A stretch of 64,000 nt of DNA from Kitasatospora atroaurantiaca. GTDB lineage: Bacteria; Actinomycetota; Actinomycetes; Streptomycetales; Streptomycetaceae. The notes below the pieces were generated by a model. That model was not told the DNA's origin. It saw only the letters and a list, made by a program, of their open reading frames with translations, and made no database searches. The position numbers and the translations under genes were made by a program. How positions within the stretch are numbered: the first letter of the stretch is position 1; every line of letters begins with the position of its first letter. The stretch is taken from assembly GCF_007828955.1 (NCBI RefSeq), contig NZ_VIVR01000001.1, forward strand, positions 3,844,001-3,908,000. The letters run 5' to 3'. Below are positions 8,747-17,506 of the stretch, piece by piece.

Positions 8747-10088
8747 TTTCCGCAGGTCGGAAGCCCTGTACCCGCCGCCGGAGCCGCAGGATCATTCCCG
8801 TCCCCACCGCCAGGGGCACGTACAGCCAGCAGAACGCCCACCGGTACGTCTCGGCCGTGTACCCGCTCGGCCCCGCCAGGGCGTCCAGCAGGACGCCGAC
8901 GCCGAGCAGCGTGACCACCGTCCCGATGAAGCCGCCCATGTTGGCGATGCCCGAGGCCGTGCCGAGGCGCTCGGGCGGGTTGTGGGAGCGGGCGTAGTCG
9001 AGGCCGACCAGCGAGGCGGGGCCGTTGCTGCCCATGACGACCAGCAGGACCACCAGCACCCAGAGCGGCGGCTGCCCGCCCGGCCAGGCCAGCGCGGCGG
9101 CCCAGCTCACCCCGGTGGCACCGATCACGCTCAGCGTGATGGGCATCCGGGCCCGTACCGAGCGCGAGAGCAGCCGCCCGAAGAAGAGCCCGAACGCCAT
9201 GTTGCTGACGACCAGGACCGTCAGCAGCCCGCCGGCCTCGGCCCGGGTCATCCCCTGGCCCTCCACCAGGTACGGCAGGCCCCACAGCAGCCCGAAGGCT
9301 GCACCGGGGAAGGCCGTGGTGAAGTGCACCCACATCCCGAGCCGGGTGCCCGGCTCCTGCCAGGAGCCGCGGATCTGCGCCCGCACGGACAGCCGCCGCT
9401 CCGCCGTCGGGACGACGACCACCCCGTCCGGCGCCTCCCGGAGCAGCAGCGCGACCAGCGCGAACACCCCGGCGCCGAGGACGGCGATGAGGCCGAAGGA
9501 GAAGGTCCAGCCCCTGCTGTGCAGGGCCTGCGCCAGCACCACCGTGGTCACCAGGTTGCCGCCCATTCCGGCCAGTCCGGTGAGCTGGGCGACCAGCGGG
9601 TTCTTCGCGGCCGGGAACCAGCGCGCGGAGATCCGCAGCACGCTGATGAAGGTCATCGCGTCGCCGCAGCCCAGCACCGCTCGCGAGGCCAGCGCGGGCC
9701 CGAAGGCGGAGCTGAAGGCGAAGGCGAGCTGGCCGGCGCTCAGCAGCAGGATGCCCAGCAGCAGCACCCGGCGCGGCCCGAAGCGGTCGACCAGCAGCCC
9801 GACCGGGATCTGCATGGCCGCGTAGACCAGCACCTGCAGGATGGAAAAGGTGGAGAGCGCCGAGGCGCCGATGCCGAACCGCTCGGCGGCGTCCAGCCCG
9901 GCCACACCGAGGCTGGTGCGGTGGATCACGGCGAGGACGTAGACGGTGACGGCGATGGACCAGGCGAACCAGGCGGCGCGGCCGCCGGGCGGCGTCGCAG
10001 CGGCGGGGACGGCGAGACGGGGACCGGGGACGGCGGAGGAGCGGGCGGGGCTGACTGGGTCCACGGTCACGGCGACCAGACTAGTCAT
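8739..10088 (-). CDS. MFS transporter
   Basis: A 449-residue membrane protein with about 12 hydrophobic segments. It carries the MFS loop motif VDRFGPRRVLLLG after segment 2 and RTSLGVAGLDAAERFGIGASALS in the first extracellular region, typical of the anion/cation (phthalate permease-like) symporter branch. Substrate unknown. The start ATG at 10088 has only a weak ribosome site. It lies downstream of the M64 peptidase gene on the same strand. Confidence 0.88.
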   Translation of the reverse strand: MTSLVAVTVDPVSPARSSAVPGPRLAVPAAATPPGGRAAWFAWSIAVTVYVLAVIHRTSLGVAGLDAAERFGIGASALSTFSILQVLVYAAMQIPVGLLVDRFGPRRVLLLGILLLSAGQLAFAFSSAFGPALASRAVLGCGDAMTFISVLRISARWFPAAKNPLVAQLTGLAGMGGNLVTTVVLAQALHSRGWTFSFGLIAVLGAGVFALVALLLREAPDGVVVVPTAERRLSVRAQIRGSWQEPGTRLGMWVHFTTAFPGAAFGLLWGLPYLVEGQGMTRAEAGGLLTVLVVSNMAFGLFFGRLLSRSVRARMPITLSVIGATGVSWAAALAWPGGQPPLWVLVVLLVVMGSNGPASLVGLDYARSHNPPERLGTASGIANMGGFIGTVVTLLGVGVLLDALAGPSGYTAETYRWAFCWLYVPLAVGTGMILRLRRRVQGFRPAETR

Positions 10089-10134
10089 CCCATCACATGA
10101 TCAATCCCCCGGGGCCCGAGAGTGGGGACACGAA

Positions 10135-10175
10135 GGACCCTGATCAGCCCTTAAGAGATCAGCCCTTCAGGGTCC
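10135..10175 (-). terminator. Hairpin at the 3-prime end of the M64 peptidase gene
   Basis: Arms GGACCCTGA (10135-10143) and TCAGGGTCC (10167-10175) enclose a loop holding a direct repeat GATCAGCCCTT (10142 and 10157). The right arm is in the end of the coding sequence. It is probably a terminator for the minus-strand gene. Confidence 0.55.
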
Positions 10176-11394
10176 AGGCCACCGTCCGGGTCATCCGCTG
10201 GTCCCGGAAGGCCTCGTCCCGTACCCAGTCCGTGGTGTCCCGCACGGTCGCCGTGACCGTCACGCTCTGGCCCGGTCGCACCACGAGCCCGACGGTGTCC
10301 AGCACGGACCGGTCCTGCGCCTGCGGCTCCACGGGCACACCGTCCACCCGCCAGTCCACCCGCAGCTGCTTGCCCCCGGCCAGCGACAGCGGCCGGACCT
10401 GCAGGCGCGGCCGTCCGGACACCGCGCCCGCGGCCGGTACGGGCGGGTCCATCGGCCCGACCTTGCGGTAGATCTGCTCGATGATCGCCTCGCGGGAGGG
10501 CAGGTTGTACGTCCCGCCGAGGGTGCGCATCACCGAGTCGACGGTCGGCCGGTAGATGCCATTGGCACTGCGGTACGCGCCGATCAGGCCGGCCCCGTCC
10601 GGGGACTGCGCGCCCAGCCAGCGCCACCACTTCACATGGGTGCGGCTCATCTCCTCGGCGTTCACCGTGGCCAGATTCGGGTAGTCGGCGTCGTCCGGGG
10701 CACTGTCGTACTCGTCGCCCAGGTCCCCGACGGTGTGCCCTATCTCGTGCTGGATGATCCGCCCGGCGTCCGGGCTGCCGCCCGCCAGTGTGGTCACCCC
10801 GGTGCCGCCCGCACCGCCGTACTCGGTGGAGTTGGCCAGCGCGATCAGGTACTGCGGGCCCTCCCCGTCACCCGCGTACCGGGCCGTGGCGCTCTCGTCC
10901 GCGCAGAGCAGCCGTGCGGTGCCCTCGCACCAGAAGTGCATGCCGAGCGGGGTGGCCGCCTTGCGCGCGCGGTTCTCCGTCTCGGCGATGCCGGAGACCG
11001 GGGAGACCACCTCGACCCGTCTTATGTTGAAGAAGCCCTGGTAGCTGCGGAACGGCTCGATGTCCATCAGCGCCCGCCACGCCCGGTCCGCCTGCTGCCG
11101 GAAGAGGTCCTGCTGGTCCGCGGTGTAGCCGTCCCCGAGCAGCACCAGGGTGATCCGGTTCGCGGGGTCCCCGGTGCGCCTTATGTCGACGGTCGGTGCC
11201 GTACCTGCCACCCGCAGGTCGGCCCGGGCGATGGCGTGCGGCGGGACCGCCCGGTCCGGAGCCGGCCCGGGCGCACCGATCGTGCCGAACGGCGGCGGCG
11301 CCGCCGCCTCCAGCGCGGCGGGCAGTACAGCGGCCGACAGCAGCACGAGCGCGGCCAGACTCCGGACGAGACGGCCAGGATTGCCAGACGGCAT
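10159..11394 (-). CDS. Secreted M64-family (IgA peptidase-like) metalloprotease
   Basis: A 411-residue extracellular zinc protease. A signal peptide is evident: Arg-containing start, hydrophobic LAALVLLSAAVLPAALEA, then AAAP. The zinc site HEIGH is at residues 216-220, and the third-ligand region DEYD at 227-230 matches the M64 pattern HEXXHxxxxxxDEY. The N-terminal LVLLGDGYTADQQDLF motif is also typical of M64. The C-terminal 100 residues form a beta-rich accessory domain. Family members cleave host or environmental proteins. A saprophyte probably uses it for nutrition. The gene directly upstream region holds a copy of an intergenic repeat. Confidence 0.93.
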   Translation of the reverse strand: MPSGNPGRLVRSLAALVLLSAAVLPAALEAAAPPPFGTIGAPGPAPDRAVPPHAIARADLRVAGTAPTVDIRRTGDPANRITLVLLGDGYTADQQDLFRQQADRAWRALMDIEPFRSYQGFFNIRRVEVVSPVSGIAETENRARKAATPLGMHFWCEGTARLLCADESATARYAGDGEGPQYLIALANSTEYGGAGGTGVTTLAGGSPDAGRIIQHEIGHTVGDLGDEYDSAPDDADYPNLATVNAEEMSRTHVKWWRWLGAQSPDGAGLIGAYRSANGIYRPTVDSVMRTLGGTYNLPSREAIIEQIYRKVGPMDPPVPAAGAVSGRPRLQVRPLSLAGGKQLRVDWRVDGVPVEPQAQDRSVLDTVGLVVRPGQSVTVTATVRDTTDWVRDEAFRDQRMTRTVAWTLKG

Positions 11395-11541
11395 ACGGGT
11401 GCGTCCTCGGTGCTCCGGTCACCCGGCGGGGGCACGGGTGGGGGGGGTCGCGAAGACGTACCCCTTCCGTGCGCCTTTGCAGACCTTTTGCACCCGAATT
11501 CGCTGGACCGGCGCAATCCCATGCCGAGTGCAGAGGGGCAA

Positions 11542-11654
11542 CCCACAGGGGCGCGGGGAACTGCGCGCAGCGGTAGGGCACAGGTCGTCGCCTTCCGATC
11601 TCGCGCAGTTCTCCCCCAGCCTTCGGCCGGGAGGTGCCCCCACGCGCCCCTGGG
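11542..11654. repeat. Streptomycete intergenic hairpin repeat, copy A, interrupted
   Basis: The left arm (11542-11567, containing CAGGGGCGCGGGGAACTGCG) pairs with a right arm that is split. The inner half CGCGCAGTTCTCCC (11602-11615) and the outer half GCGCCCCTGGG (11644-11654) are separated by about 28 bases that carry their own small hairpin (CAGCCTTCGGCCGGG). The loop contains GCCTTCCGA, the reverse complement of TCGGAAGGC found in copy B at 32341-32417, so A lies in the opposite orientation. The core GGCGCGGGGAACTGCGCG is, from memory, frequent between genes in Streptomyces genomes. Confidence 0.8.
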
Positions 11655-11680
11655 ATGCCCCGGACTGATCGGCGGAGCCT

Positions 11681-12949
11681 CTACCCCGCCCGCAGGGCCT
11701 TCATCGGGTCGGTCCTGGCCGCCCGGACCGCCGGGTAGAGGCCCGCCAGCAGCCCGACCGCGCTGCCGATCAACGGCGCCGGGAGGGTGGCGAGCGGCTG
11801 CAGCACCGCCGTCCAGTCCCGGGCCGCGGCGACCGCGAGGACGACCAGGACGCCGAGGCTGGTGCCGATCAGGCCGCCGAGGGTGCCCAGCGCCGTGGAC
11901 TCGGTGAGGAACTGCGCGGCGATGTGGTGCGTACGGGCGCCGAGCGAGCGCCGCAGGCCGATCTCCTGGGTGCGTTCCAGGACGGCGACCAGGGTGGTGT
12001 TGGCGATGCCCACGGCGCCGACCACCAGGCAGATCGCGGCGAGCGCCAGGAAGAGGCCGGTGAGGTCGGAGGTGACGTGGTCCTGCAGGCTGTGCGGGTC
12101 CGGCGGCGGCGTGACGGTCAGCCGGTCGGCCGCGTCCGGGCGGAGCGCGACCGCGAGCTGCTCGGCGACCACGGGGGCCGCGCCGGTCCGGGTGGCGGCC
12201 AGCAGGTGGGCGGCCCGCTCCTCGCCGGTGCCCGGGTTGCCGAACCGGTCCAGCGCCGTGGTGCTGGGGATGATCAGGCCCAGCAGGGTGTCCGGCAGGC
12301 GCTGGACGTCCCGGTAGACGCCGATCACGGTGTACGGCAGACCGTTGATGAAGACCGCCGGCTGCGCGTCGAGCCGGCCCACGCCGAGCCGCGCGGCGGC
12401 GGCCTGGCTGAGCAGGACCACCGGCAACCGGGCCCGGTGCGCGTACGGGTCCAGGGTGACCCCGGCGGTGAGCGTGGGCTGCATGGCGGCGACCGCGCCC
12501 GGGGTGGCCGCGAAGACGGAGAGACCCTGCCCGGCGGTGCTCTCGGCGGCCGGTGAGGAGCCGATCCGGAGGTCCTCGGCCGTGACCCGCCACCAGACCC
12601 CGGCGGCGGTGACCCCGTCGATCCGCTGGGCCCTGGCGTCGGCGTCCTCGGGGAAGGTCATCGGCGGGCTGCCGGTCGACGGGTTGCCGGTCGGCGGCAG
12701 GCCGTCGGTCACGGGGTCGTCGGTGACGGTGACGGTGGTCGCCCTGGTCAGGCTGAACTGCTGCCCGATCTGCCCGGACGCGGTCGCGGTGAGGCCGAGC
12801 ACGGCGACGAACGCACCGATGCCGAGCACCGTGCCCAGCATGGTCAGCACCGAACGGCCCGGCCGCTGCAGCACCCCGGCCGTCGCCTCGCCGACCAGGT
12901 CGCGCAGGCTCAACTTCGCGGCCGGGTCCGCCAGTACGCTCCTCGCCAC
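11681..12949 (-). CDS. MacB/FtsX-type ABC transporter permease
   Basis: A 422-residue permease. One membrane segment near the N-terminus (about 32-55, SVLTMLGTVLGIGAFVAVLGLTA), a large extracytoplasmic MacB-PCD-like domain (about 60-265), and three C-terminal segments (LALAAICLVVGAVGIANTTLVAV and following) match the MacB/FtsX architecture. The motif RTQEIGLRRSLGARTHHIAAQFLTE is the family coupling region. The GTG start lies three bases after the stop of the ATPase gene, so the two are translationally coupled. It is the last gene of the fusion protein-ATPase-permease operon. Confidence 0.92.
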   Translation of the reverse strand: MARSVLADPAAKLSLRDLVGEATAGVLQRPGRSVLTMLGTVLGIGAFVAVLGLTATASGQIGQQFSLTRATTVTVTDDPVTDGLPPTGNPSTGSPPMTFPEDADARAQRIDGVTAAGVWWRVTAEDLRIGSSPAAESTAGQGLSVFAATPGAVAAMQPTLTAGVTLDPYAHRARLPVVLLSQAAAARLGVGRLDAQPAVFINGLPYTVIGVYRDVQRLPDTLLGLIIPSTTALDRFGNPGTGEERAAHLLAATRTGAAPVVAEQLAVALRPDAADRLTVTPPPDPHSLQDHVTSDLTGLFLALAAICLVVGAVGIANTTLVAVLERTQEIGLRRSLGARTHHIAAQFLTESTALGTLGGLIGTSLGVLVVLAVAAARDWTAVLQPLATLPAPLIGSAVGLLAGLYPAVRAARTDPMKALRAG

Positions 12950-12952
12950 GGC

Positions 12953-13663
12953 TCAGCCCCCCGCCGGCTCGGCCACCGTCGACTCGACCGCCGTCGGCTC
13001 GCTGAGCCGGCCGTCGCTGATCAGCACGGACCGCCCCGCCCGGGCGGCCACCGCGGGGTCGTGGGTGATCACCACCAGCGTGTAGCCCTCGCCGTGGAGC
13101 CGGTCGAACTGGGCCAGTACGGCTGCTGCGTTGGCCGAATCGAGATTGCCGGTCGGCTCGTCGCAGAGCAGCAGGCTGGGGCGGTTCACCAGGGCCCGGG
13201 CGATCGCGACGCGCTGCCGCTCGCCGCCGGAGAGCGTGGTCGGCAGGGCGTCCACCCTGTGTTCCAGGCCGACTTGGTGCAGTGCCGCCCGGGCCGCCTC
13301 GCGGCGCCGCGAGCGCGGGGTTCGGTTGTAGACCTGGGCGAGCAGCACGTTCTCCTCGGCCGTCCGGTGCGGGAGCAGGTGGAAGGCCTGGAAGACGAAG
13401 CCGATCCGCCGCCCGCGCAGGGTCGAGCGGTCCCGGTCGGAGAGTGTCCCGGTGTCGATTCCGTCCAGCCGGTAGGTGCCCTGGCTCGGGGTGTCGAGCA
13501 GCCCGAGCAGGTGCAGCAGGGTGGACTTGCCGGAGCCCGACGGCCCGGTGACTGCGAGGTACTCGCCCCGGCCCACCGTCAGGTCCGAGGGGTGGAGCGC
13601 CGTCACCGGTGGCGGACCGGTGAAACTGCGTCCCACCTGGGCGAGTTCGATGACCGCCGTCAC
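12953..13663 (-). CDS. ABC transporter ATP-binding protein, MacB/LolD type
   Basis: A 236-residue ATPase. It has Walker A GPSGSGKSTLL (about 40-50), Q-loop FVFQAFHLLPHRTAEENVLL, signature LSGGERQRVAIARAL, Walker B LLLCDEPTGNLD and the switch His in VVITHD. The sequence class (LolD/MacB/FtsE) powers mechanotransmission-type exporters rather than import. It overlaps the upstream fusion-protein gene by four bases (GTGA) and is followed by the permease. Confidence 0.95.
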   Translation of the reverse strand: MTAVIELAQVGRSFTGPPPVTALHPSDLTVGRGEYLAVTGPSGSGKSTLLHLLGLLDTPSQGTYRLDGIDTGTLSDRDRSTLRGRRIGFVFQAFHLLPHRTAEENVLLAQVYNRTPRSRRREAARAALHQVGLEHRVDALPTTLSGGERQRVAIARALVNRPSLLLCDEPTGNLDSANAAAVLAQFDRLHGEGYTLVVITHDPAVAARAGRSVLISDGRLSEPTAVESTVAEPAGG

Positions 13664-15117
13664 CGGCCGACCGCCACCTGGTCGCCCTGGTCCAGCCGGC
13701 CGCCTGCGGTCGCCGTCACGCCGACGTAGCCGCCCGCGGTCACCCCGACGGTCACCGGCACGGTCACCCGCTGCCCGTCGGCCGTCACCCGGGTCACGGC
13801 GGTCTGCCCGGACGCATCCGTGAACACCGCCGCCACGGGGACGCTCGGGACCGCCTCGGCCGCCGGGCCGCTCAGCACGGTGATCCGGACGTTCTGGCCG
13901 TTGAGACCGGCCGGCAGCGGCTCGGCGGTGGTGATGTGGAGCGGTACGTACGCGGCGACGGCCTGTCCGCCCGCGCCGGGAGCGGACCCGTTGCCGGCGC
14001 CCGCCGCCGCTGCCGGGGCGGCGGGGCCACCGATCGCTATCACCTTGCCAGCCAGGGGAGTTGTGCTCTGCGCACCGAGGCCGGAGACCGTGCCCTTGAT
14101 CCTCGTACCCGTCGCCTCCGAGAAGACCTCCACCGCCATCCCGGCCTTGACCCCGGCCGCCTGGCCGGGTGTGAGCTGCCCGGTCACGGCGAGTCCGCCG
14201 CTGGTCAGGGAGAGCAGTGCGCCCGAAACCGGTGAACCCACCGCGGAGTTGACCGCGGTCACGGCGGCGGGCAGGGCGGGCAGGAAGACCACCTCGCCGG
14301 CCGGGACCATCGGCCCGTTGACCGCCTCCGCCCTGGCCAGCGCCTCCTTGTCGTCCGCCACCTTCTTCTTGGCGGTGGCGAGTTGCTGAGCGATGCTCGG
14401 CCCTCCGGGCGTCGGCGCGGTCGACTGCGCCTTGAGGGTGTCCAGTTGCTGCTGGTCGGCCTCGACGGTCTTCTTCGCGGCGTCGACCGCCTGCTGGGTG
14501 GCCGGGCCCGTGGTGGGAGCGGTGTATCCGAGGTGGCGGTAGAAGTCCGCGACCGCCTTGGCCGTGCCGCGACCGTACGTGCCCTCCTCGTCGCTCCCGC
14601 TCGGGTACCCGAGCAGCTCCAGGGCGGCCTGCAGCTCGGCGACGTCGGGGCCCGAACTGCCCGGCCGCAGGTCCCGGTAGGCCGGTACCGGACCCTGCAG
14701 CACGAAGAGCGGCTGGCCCGAAACCTCCGCCAGCAGCTGCCCGTTGGCCGCCGAGTCACCCGACTTGGCGGGCGGCTTCGAGACGTAGAGCTGGGTCACG
14801 TCCGTCGATGCCGCGGTGGGCGTGATGTTGAACTGCGTCGGCGGATACACCTGGCCGCGCGTCACCACCGACTGGGTCAGCACCCGCATGCCCACCGGCA
14901 CCGTGACCACCGTACGAGGGGGCGGCGCCGCGTCCGCGGCACGCTCCGCCGGGGACTTGATCAGCGAGGAGGCCGCCCAACCGCCCGAGGACACCAGCGC
15001 CGCGACCACCGCCACGGCCAGGAACGCCCGCTGCCGGCGCGCCATCCGCGACCGCCCGGCCGGGGCGGGCGCGGAGTCCGCCACCGCCCGCTCGGGCACC
15101 AGGACCCCCTCGGTCAC
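13660..15117 (-). CDS. Membrane-fusion-like protein with peptidoglycan-binding domain
   Basis: A 485-residue protein with one N-terminal membrane segment (about 30-50). An extracellular part contains a PG_binding_1-like domain (YRDLRPGSSGPDVAELQAALELLGYP...YGRGTAKAVADFYRHLGY, about 150-200), a coiled-coil hairpin (VDAAKKTVEADQQQLDTLKAQ ... KKKVADDKEALARAEAV), and lipoyl/beta-barrel-like segments as in HlyD/MacA adaptors. In a Gram-positive cell the peptidoglycan domain may seat the adaptor in the wall. I chose GTG at 15117 (MTEGVLVPERAV) over the longer frame. The substrate could be an antimicrobial peptide or lipid. This is inference from the MacAB layout. Confidence 0.88.
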   Translation of the reverse strand: MTEGVLVPERAVADSAPAPAGRSRMARRQRAFLAVAVVAALVSSGGWAASSLIKSPAERAADAAPPPRTVVTVPVGMRVLTQSVVTRGQVYPPTQFNITPTAASTDVTQLYVSKPPAKSGDSAANGQLLAEVSGQPLFVLQGPVPAYRDLRPGSSGPDVAELQAALELLGYPSGSDEEGTYGRGTAKAVADFYRHLGYTAPTTGPATQQAVDAAKKTVEADQQQLDTLKAQSTAPTPGGPSIAQQLATAKKKVADDKEALARAEAVNGPMVPAGEVVFLPALPAAVTAVNSAVGSPVSGALLSLTSGGLAVTGQLTPGQAAGVKAGMAVEVFSEATGTRIKGTVSGLGAQSTTPLAGKVIAIGGPAAPAAAAGAGNGSAPGAGGQAVAAYVPLHITTAEPLPAGLNGQNVRITVLSGPAAEAVPSVPVAAVFTDASGQTAVTRVTADGQRVTVPVTVGVTAGGYVGVTATAGGRLDQGDQVAVGR

Positions 15118-15184
15118 GCCCCACCCCCACAACCGTTCGACCGACCAGACGAAGTATGCCAACCATCGGCGATCTCCGGTGGCG

Positions 15185-16423
15185 TTAGGCCGAGTTGGCC
15201 TTCCGCGCCCGCAGCACCAGGTGCGTGGCCAGGCCCAGCAGCAGGCCCCAGAAGGCGGAGCCGATACCGAACAGGCTCATCCCCGAGGCGGCGGCCAGGA
15301 AGGTCACCACGGCGCCGTCCCGGCCGGCCTCGTCGGCGGCGGCTCCGGCCAGGCTGCCCTGGAAGGAGCCCAGCAGGGCCACTCCGGCGATCACCGCGAT
15401 GAGCGCGGTCGGCAGCCCGGTGAACAGGCTCACCAGCACCCCGCCGAAGCTGCCGACCACCAGGTAGAGGAACCCGGCGGACATCCCCGCGATGTAGCGG
15501 CGGCGCGGGTCCGGGTGGCTCTCCGGGCTGGTGCAGATCGCGGCGGTGATGGCGGCGAGGTTGACGCCGGGCGAGCCGAACGGCGCCAGCAGGACGGAGA
15601 GTCCGCCCGTCGCGCCGATCAGCAGCCGGTCGTCCGGCTGGTAGCCGGAGGCGCGCATGATGCCGAGGCCCGGCGCGTTCTGGGAGGCCAGGGCGACGAT
15701 GGTGAGCGGCAGGGCGAGCCCGACCATCGCGGGCCAGGAGAACGCCGGGGCCGTGAACACCGGCCTGGTCGGTCCGCCGTCGCCCAGGTGCAGCGGCAGG
15801 CCCACGGTGGCCGCCGCGAGCAGCGCACCGGCCAGCAGCGCCACCGGCACCGCGTAGCGCGGGACGAACCTCTTGGCCACCAGGAAGGCCGTGAAGCTGC
15901 CGAGTACCAGCACGGGAGCGCCGCGCAGCGAGGTGAAGATGCCCGCACCGAAGGTGAACAGGATGCCCGCCAGCATCGCGTTCACGATCCCGGTCGGGAT
16001 CGCCCGGATCAGCCGTCCGAACAGTCCGGTGACGCCGAAGAGGGCGACGGCGACGCTGCTCACCACGAACGCGCCGACCGCCTCCCGGTACGGGTACTCC
16101 CCCAGGCTGCTCACCAGCAGCGCGGCACCGGGCGTGGACCAGGCGGTGATCACCGGGGTGCGGGTCCACCAGCTGAGCAGCAGGCAGGTCAGGCCGCTGC
16201 CGATCGAGACGGCCCAGATCCAGGAGGCCGTGTGTGCCTGGTCGAGGTGGCCCGCCGCAGCCGCCGCCAGGACGACCACGAGCGGCCCCGAGAACGACAC
16301 CGCGACACACACCAACCCCGCGAGCAGCGCGGGCAGCGAGGCGTCCCGTCGTATCGACGGGCGGTACGGGGACTCTTCGGGGGCGGCCTCGACCGGGGGC
16401 GCCGTCTGCTGCTGCTCTGCCAT
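15185..16423 (-). CDS. BenE-family benzoate/H+ symporter-like transporter
   Basis: A 412-residue integral membrane protein with about 12 segments. SLPALLAGLVCVAVSFSGPLVVV near the start, SWWTRTPVITAWSTPGAALLV, AIPTGIVNAMLAGILFTFGAGIF and FGSPGVNLAAITAAICTSPE are typical of the BenE branch of the nucleobase-cation symporter-2-like fold. Benzoate uptake is the known role in the family, but no aromatic catabolism genes are nearby, so the substrate is uncertain. It lies just upstream of the fusion-protein operon on the same strand. Confidence 0.9.
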   Translation of the reverse strand: MAEQQQTAPPVEAAPEESPYRPSIRRDASLPALLAGLVCVAVSFSGPLVVVLAAAAAGHLDQAHTASWIWAVSIGSGLTCLLLSWWTRTPVITAWSTPGAALLVSSLGEYPYREAVGAFVVSSVAVALFGVTGLFGRLIRAIPTGIVNAMLAGILFTFGAGIFTSLRGAPVLVLGSFTAFLVAKRFVPRYAVPVALLAGALLAAATVGLPLHLGDGGPTRPVFTAPAFSWPAMVGLALPLTIVALASQNAPGLGIMRASGYQPDDRLLIGATGGLSVLLAPFGSPGVNLAAITAAICTSPESHPDPRRRYIAGMSAGFLYLVVGSFGGVLVSLFTGLPTALIAVIAGVALLGSFQGSLAGAAADEAGRDGAVVTFLAAASGMSLFGIGSAFWGLLLGLATHLVLRARKANSA

Positions 16424-16613
16424 CGGAGCAGTATCCCTGGCGGCCGCTCACACGTCCCGGAAAAATTCTTCGAACCCACCTGCAACCGCCGCCGGGGATG
16501 GACGTCTATGAGGGTGAAGGAACGGAGAGCGAGACCGGCAGGCCCGGGGGGAGCGAAGACCGGCCACCTTCACCACCACACCGTCAGTTCACCGCCCCTG
16601 GGGGACCTCCATC

Positions 16614-17453
16614 ATGCGCACGCCCGTTATCTCCCGATTTGTCGCCGCCTCCGCCGCCGCTCTCACCCTCACCCTCGGCCTCCCGCTCCTCGCGAGCTCC
16701 CCCGCATGGGCCTGCGGCGAGGACAGCCCGACGGCCGTCCAGGAGGCGCCGGAGCGCCACGCCAAGGACCCGGTCGAGGCCTTCCTGCCGCCGGTGCCGA
16801 AGTCGGTGACCGCCGGTGGTGCCCCGGTGGAGATCGGCCTGGAGCAGGTCAACTTCACCGGTGAGCCGTACCGGCGACTGGCGCCGGGCTTCGCGCTCTT
16901 CGCCTCGGAGCCCTCGGCGACCGAGTCGCACAGGCTGGTGAACCTGCAGCCGGAGGACGTGACGGTCGAGGTCATGTTCCACGGAGAGTGGAAGCGCCTC
17001 CGGATGCGCCACTCCTGCGACCCGACGATCGTCGCCGACACCTCGTCGGTCGCCGAGCCGGTGGCCGACGGGCGCGCGCACCGCTACATGTTCCGGCTCA
17101 GCCTCTCGGCGAAGGCTCCCAAGGAGCTGAAGAAGATCGACGTCTTCGGCGGCCCGGACGGCCACGGCAGGATTTCCGGCTTCGCGCTCACCATCGCCCG
17201 GCCGAAGGCCACCGCCACGCCGACGCCCAAGGCCCCGACCACGCCCGCCCCATCCCCGACGGCCACCACCGTCCCGGCCGTTGCCGTCTCCGCCCCCGCT
17301 GCGACGCCGACCACCGCCGGCGCGGAGCCCGTCACCGAGCTGGCGTCCACCGGACCGTCCGCGCCGACCGGGTTCCTGTTCGGGTCGGCGGCCGCGCTGA
17401 TCGCGTTCGGGGGTGGGGTGCTGTACGCGGTGCGGCGGATCGCCAAGCGATAG
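16614..17453 (+). CDS. Sortase-anchored secreted protein with LASTG signal
   Basis: A 279-residue surface protein. The signal peptide (about 1-33) ends in AWA before CGED. A folded domain covers about 40-195 (EIGLEQVNFTGEPYRRLAPG...). A Thr/Pro/Ala-rich spacer runs to about 240. The C-terminus has LASTG at 243-247, a hydrophobic stretch (FLFGSAAALIAFGGGVLYAV) and a basic RRIAKR tail. LAxTG is the motif used by streptomycete class E sortases, so covalent attachment to peptidoglycan is likely. GGGGGACC precedes the ATG. Ligand or role unknown. Confidence 0.85.
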   Translation: MRTPVISRFVAASAAALTLTLGLPLLASSPAWACGEDSPTAVQEAPERHAKDPVEAFLPPVPKSVTAGGAPVEIGLEQVNFTGEPYRRLAPGFALFASEPSATESHRLVNLQPEDVTVEVMFHGEWKRLRMRHSCDPTIVADTSSVAEPVADGRAHRYMFRLSLSAKAPKELKKIDVFGGPDGHGRISGFALTIARPKATATPTPKAPTTPAPSPTATTVPAVAVSAPAATPTTAGAEPVTELASTGPSAPTGFLFGSAAALIAFGGGVLYAVRRIAKR

Positions 17454-17460
17454 GGAAAAA

Positions 17461-17498
17461 CGGAAGGGCCCTGCTCCCGAGGGAGCAGGGCCCTTCCG
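17461..17498. terminator. Bidirectional terminator, surface protein gene and bkd operon
   Basis: Eighteen-base perfect arms, CGGAAGGGCCCTGCTCCC (17461-17478) and its complement (17481-17498), with a minimal loop, preceded by AAAAA on the plus strand. It lies between two convergent genes. Confidence 0.92.
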
Positions 17499-17506
17499 CC
17501 GTTGCG

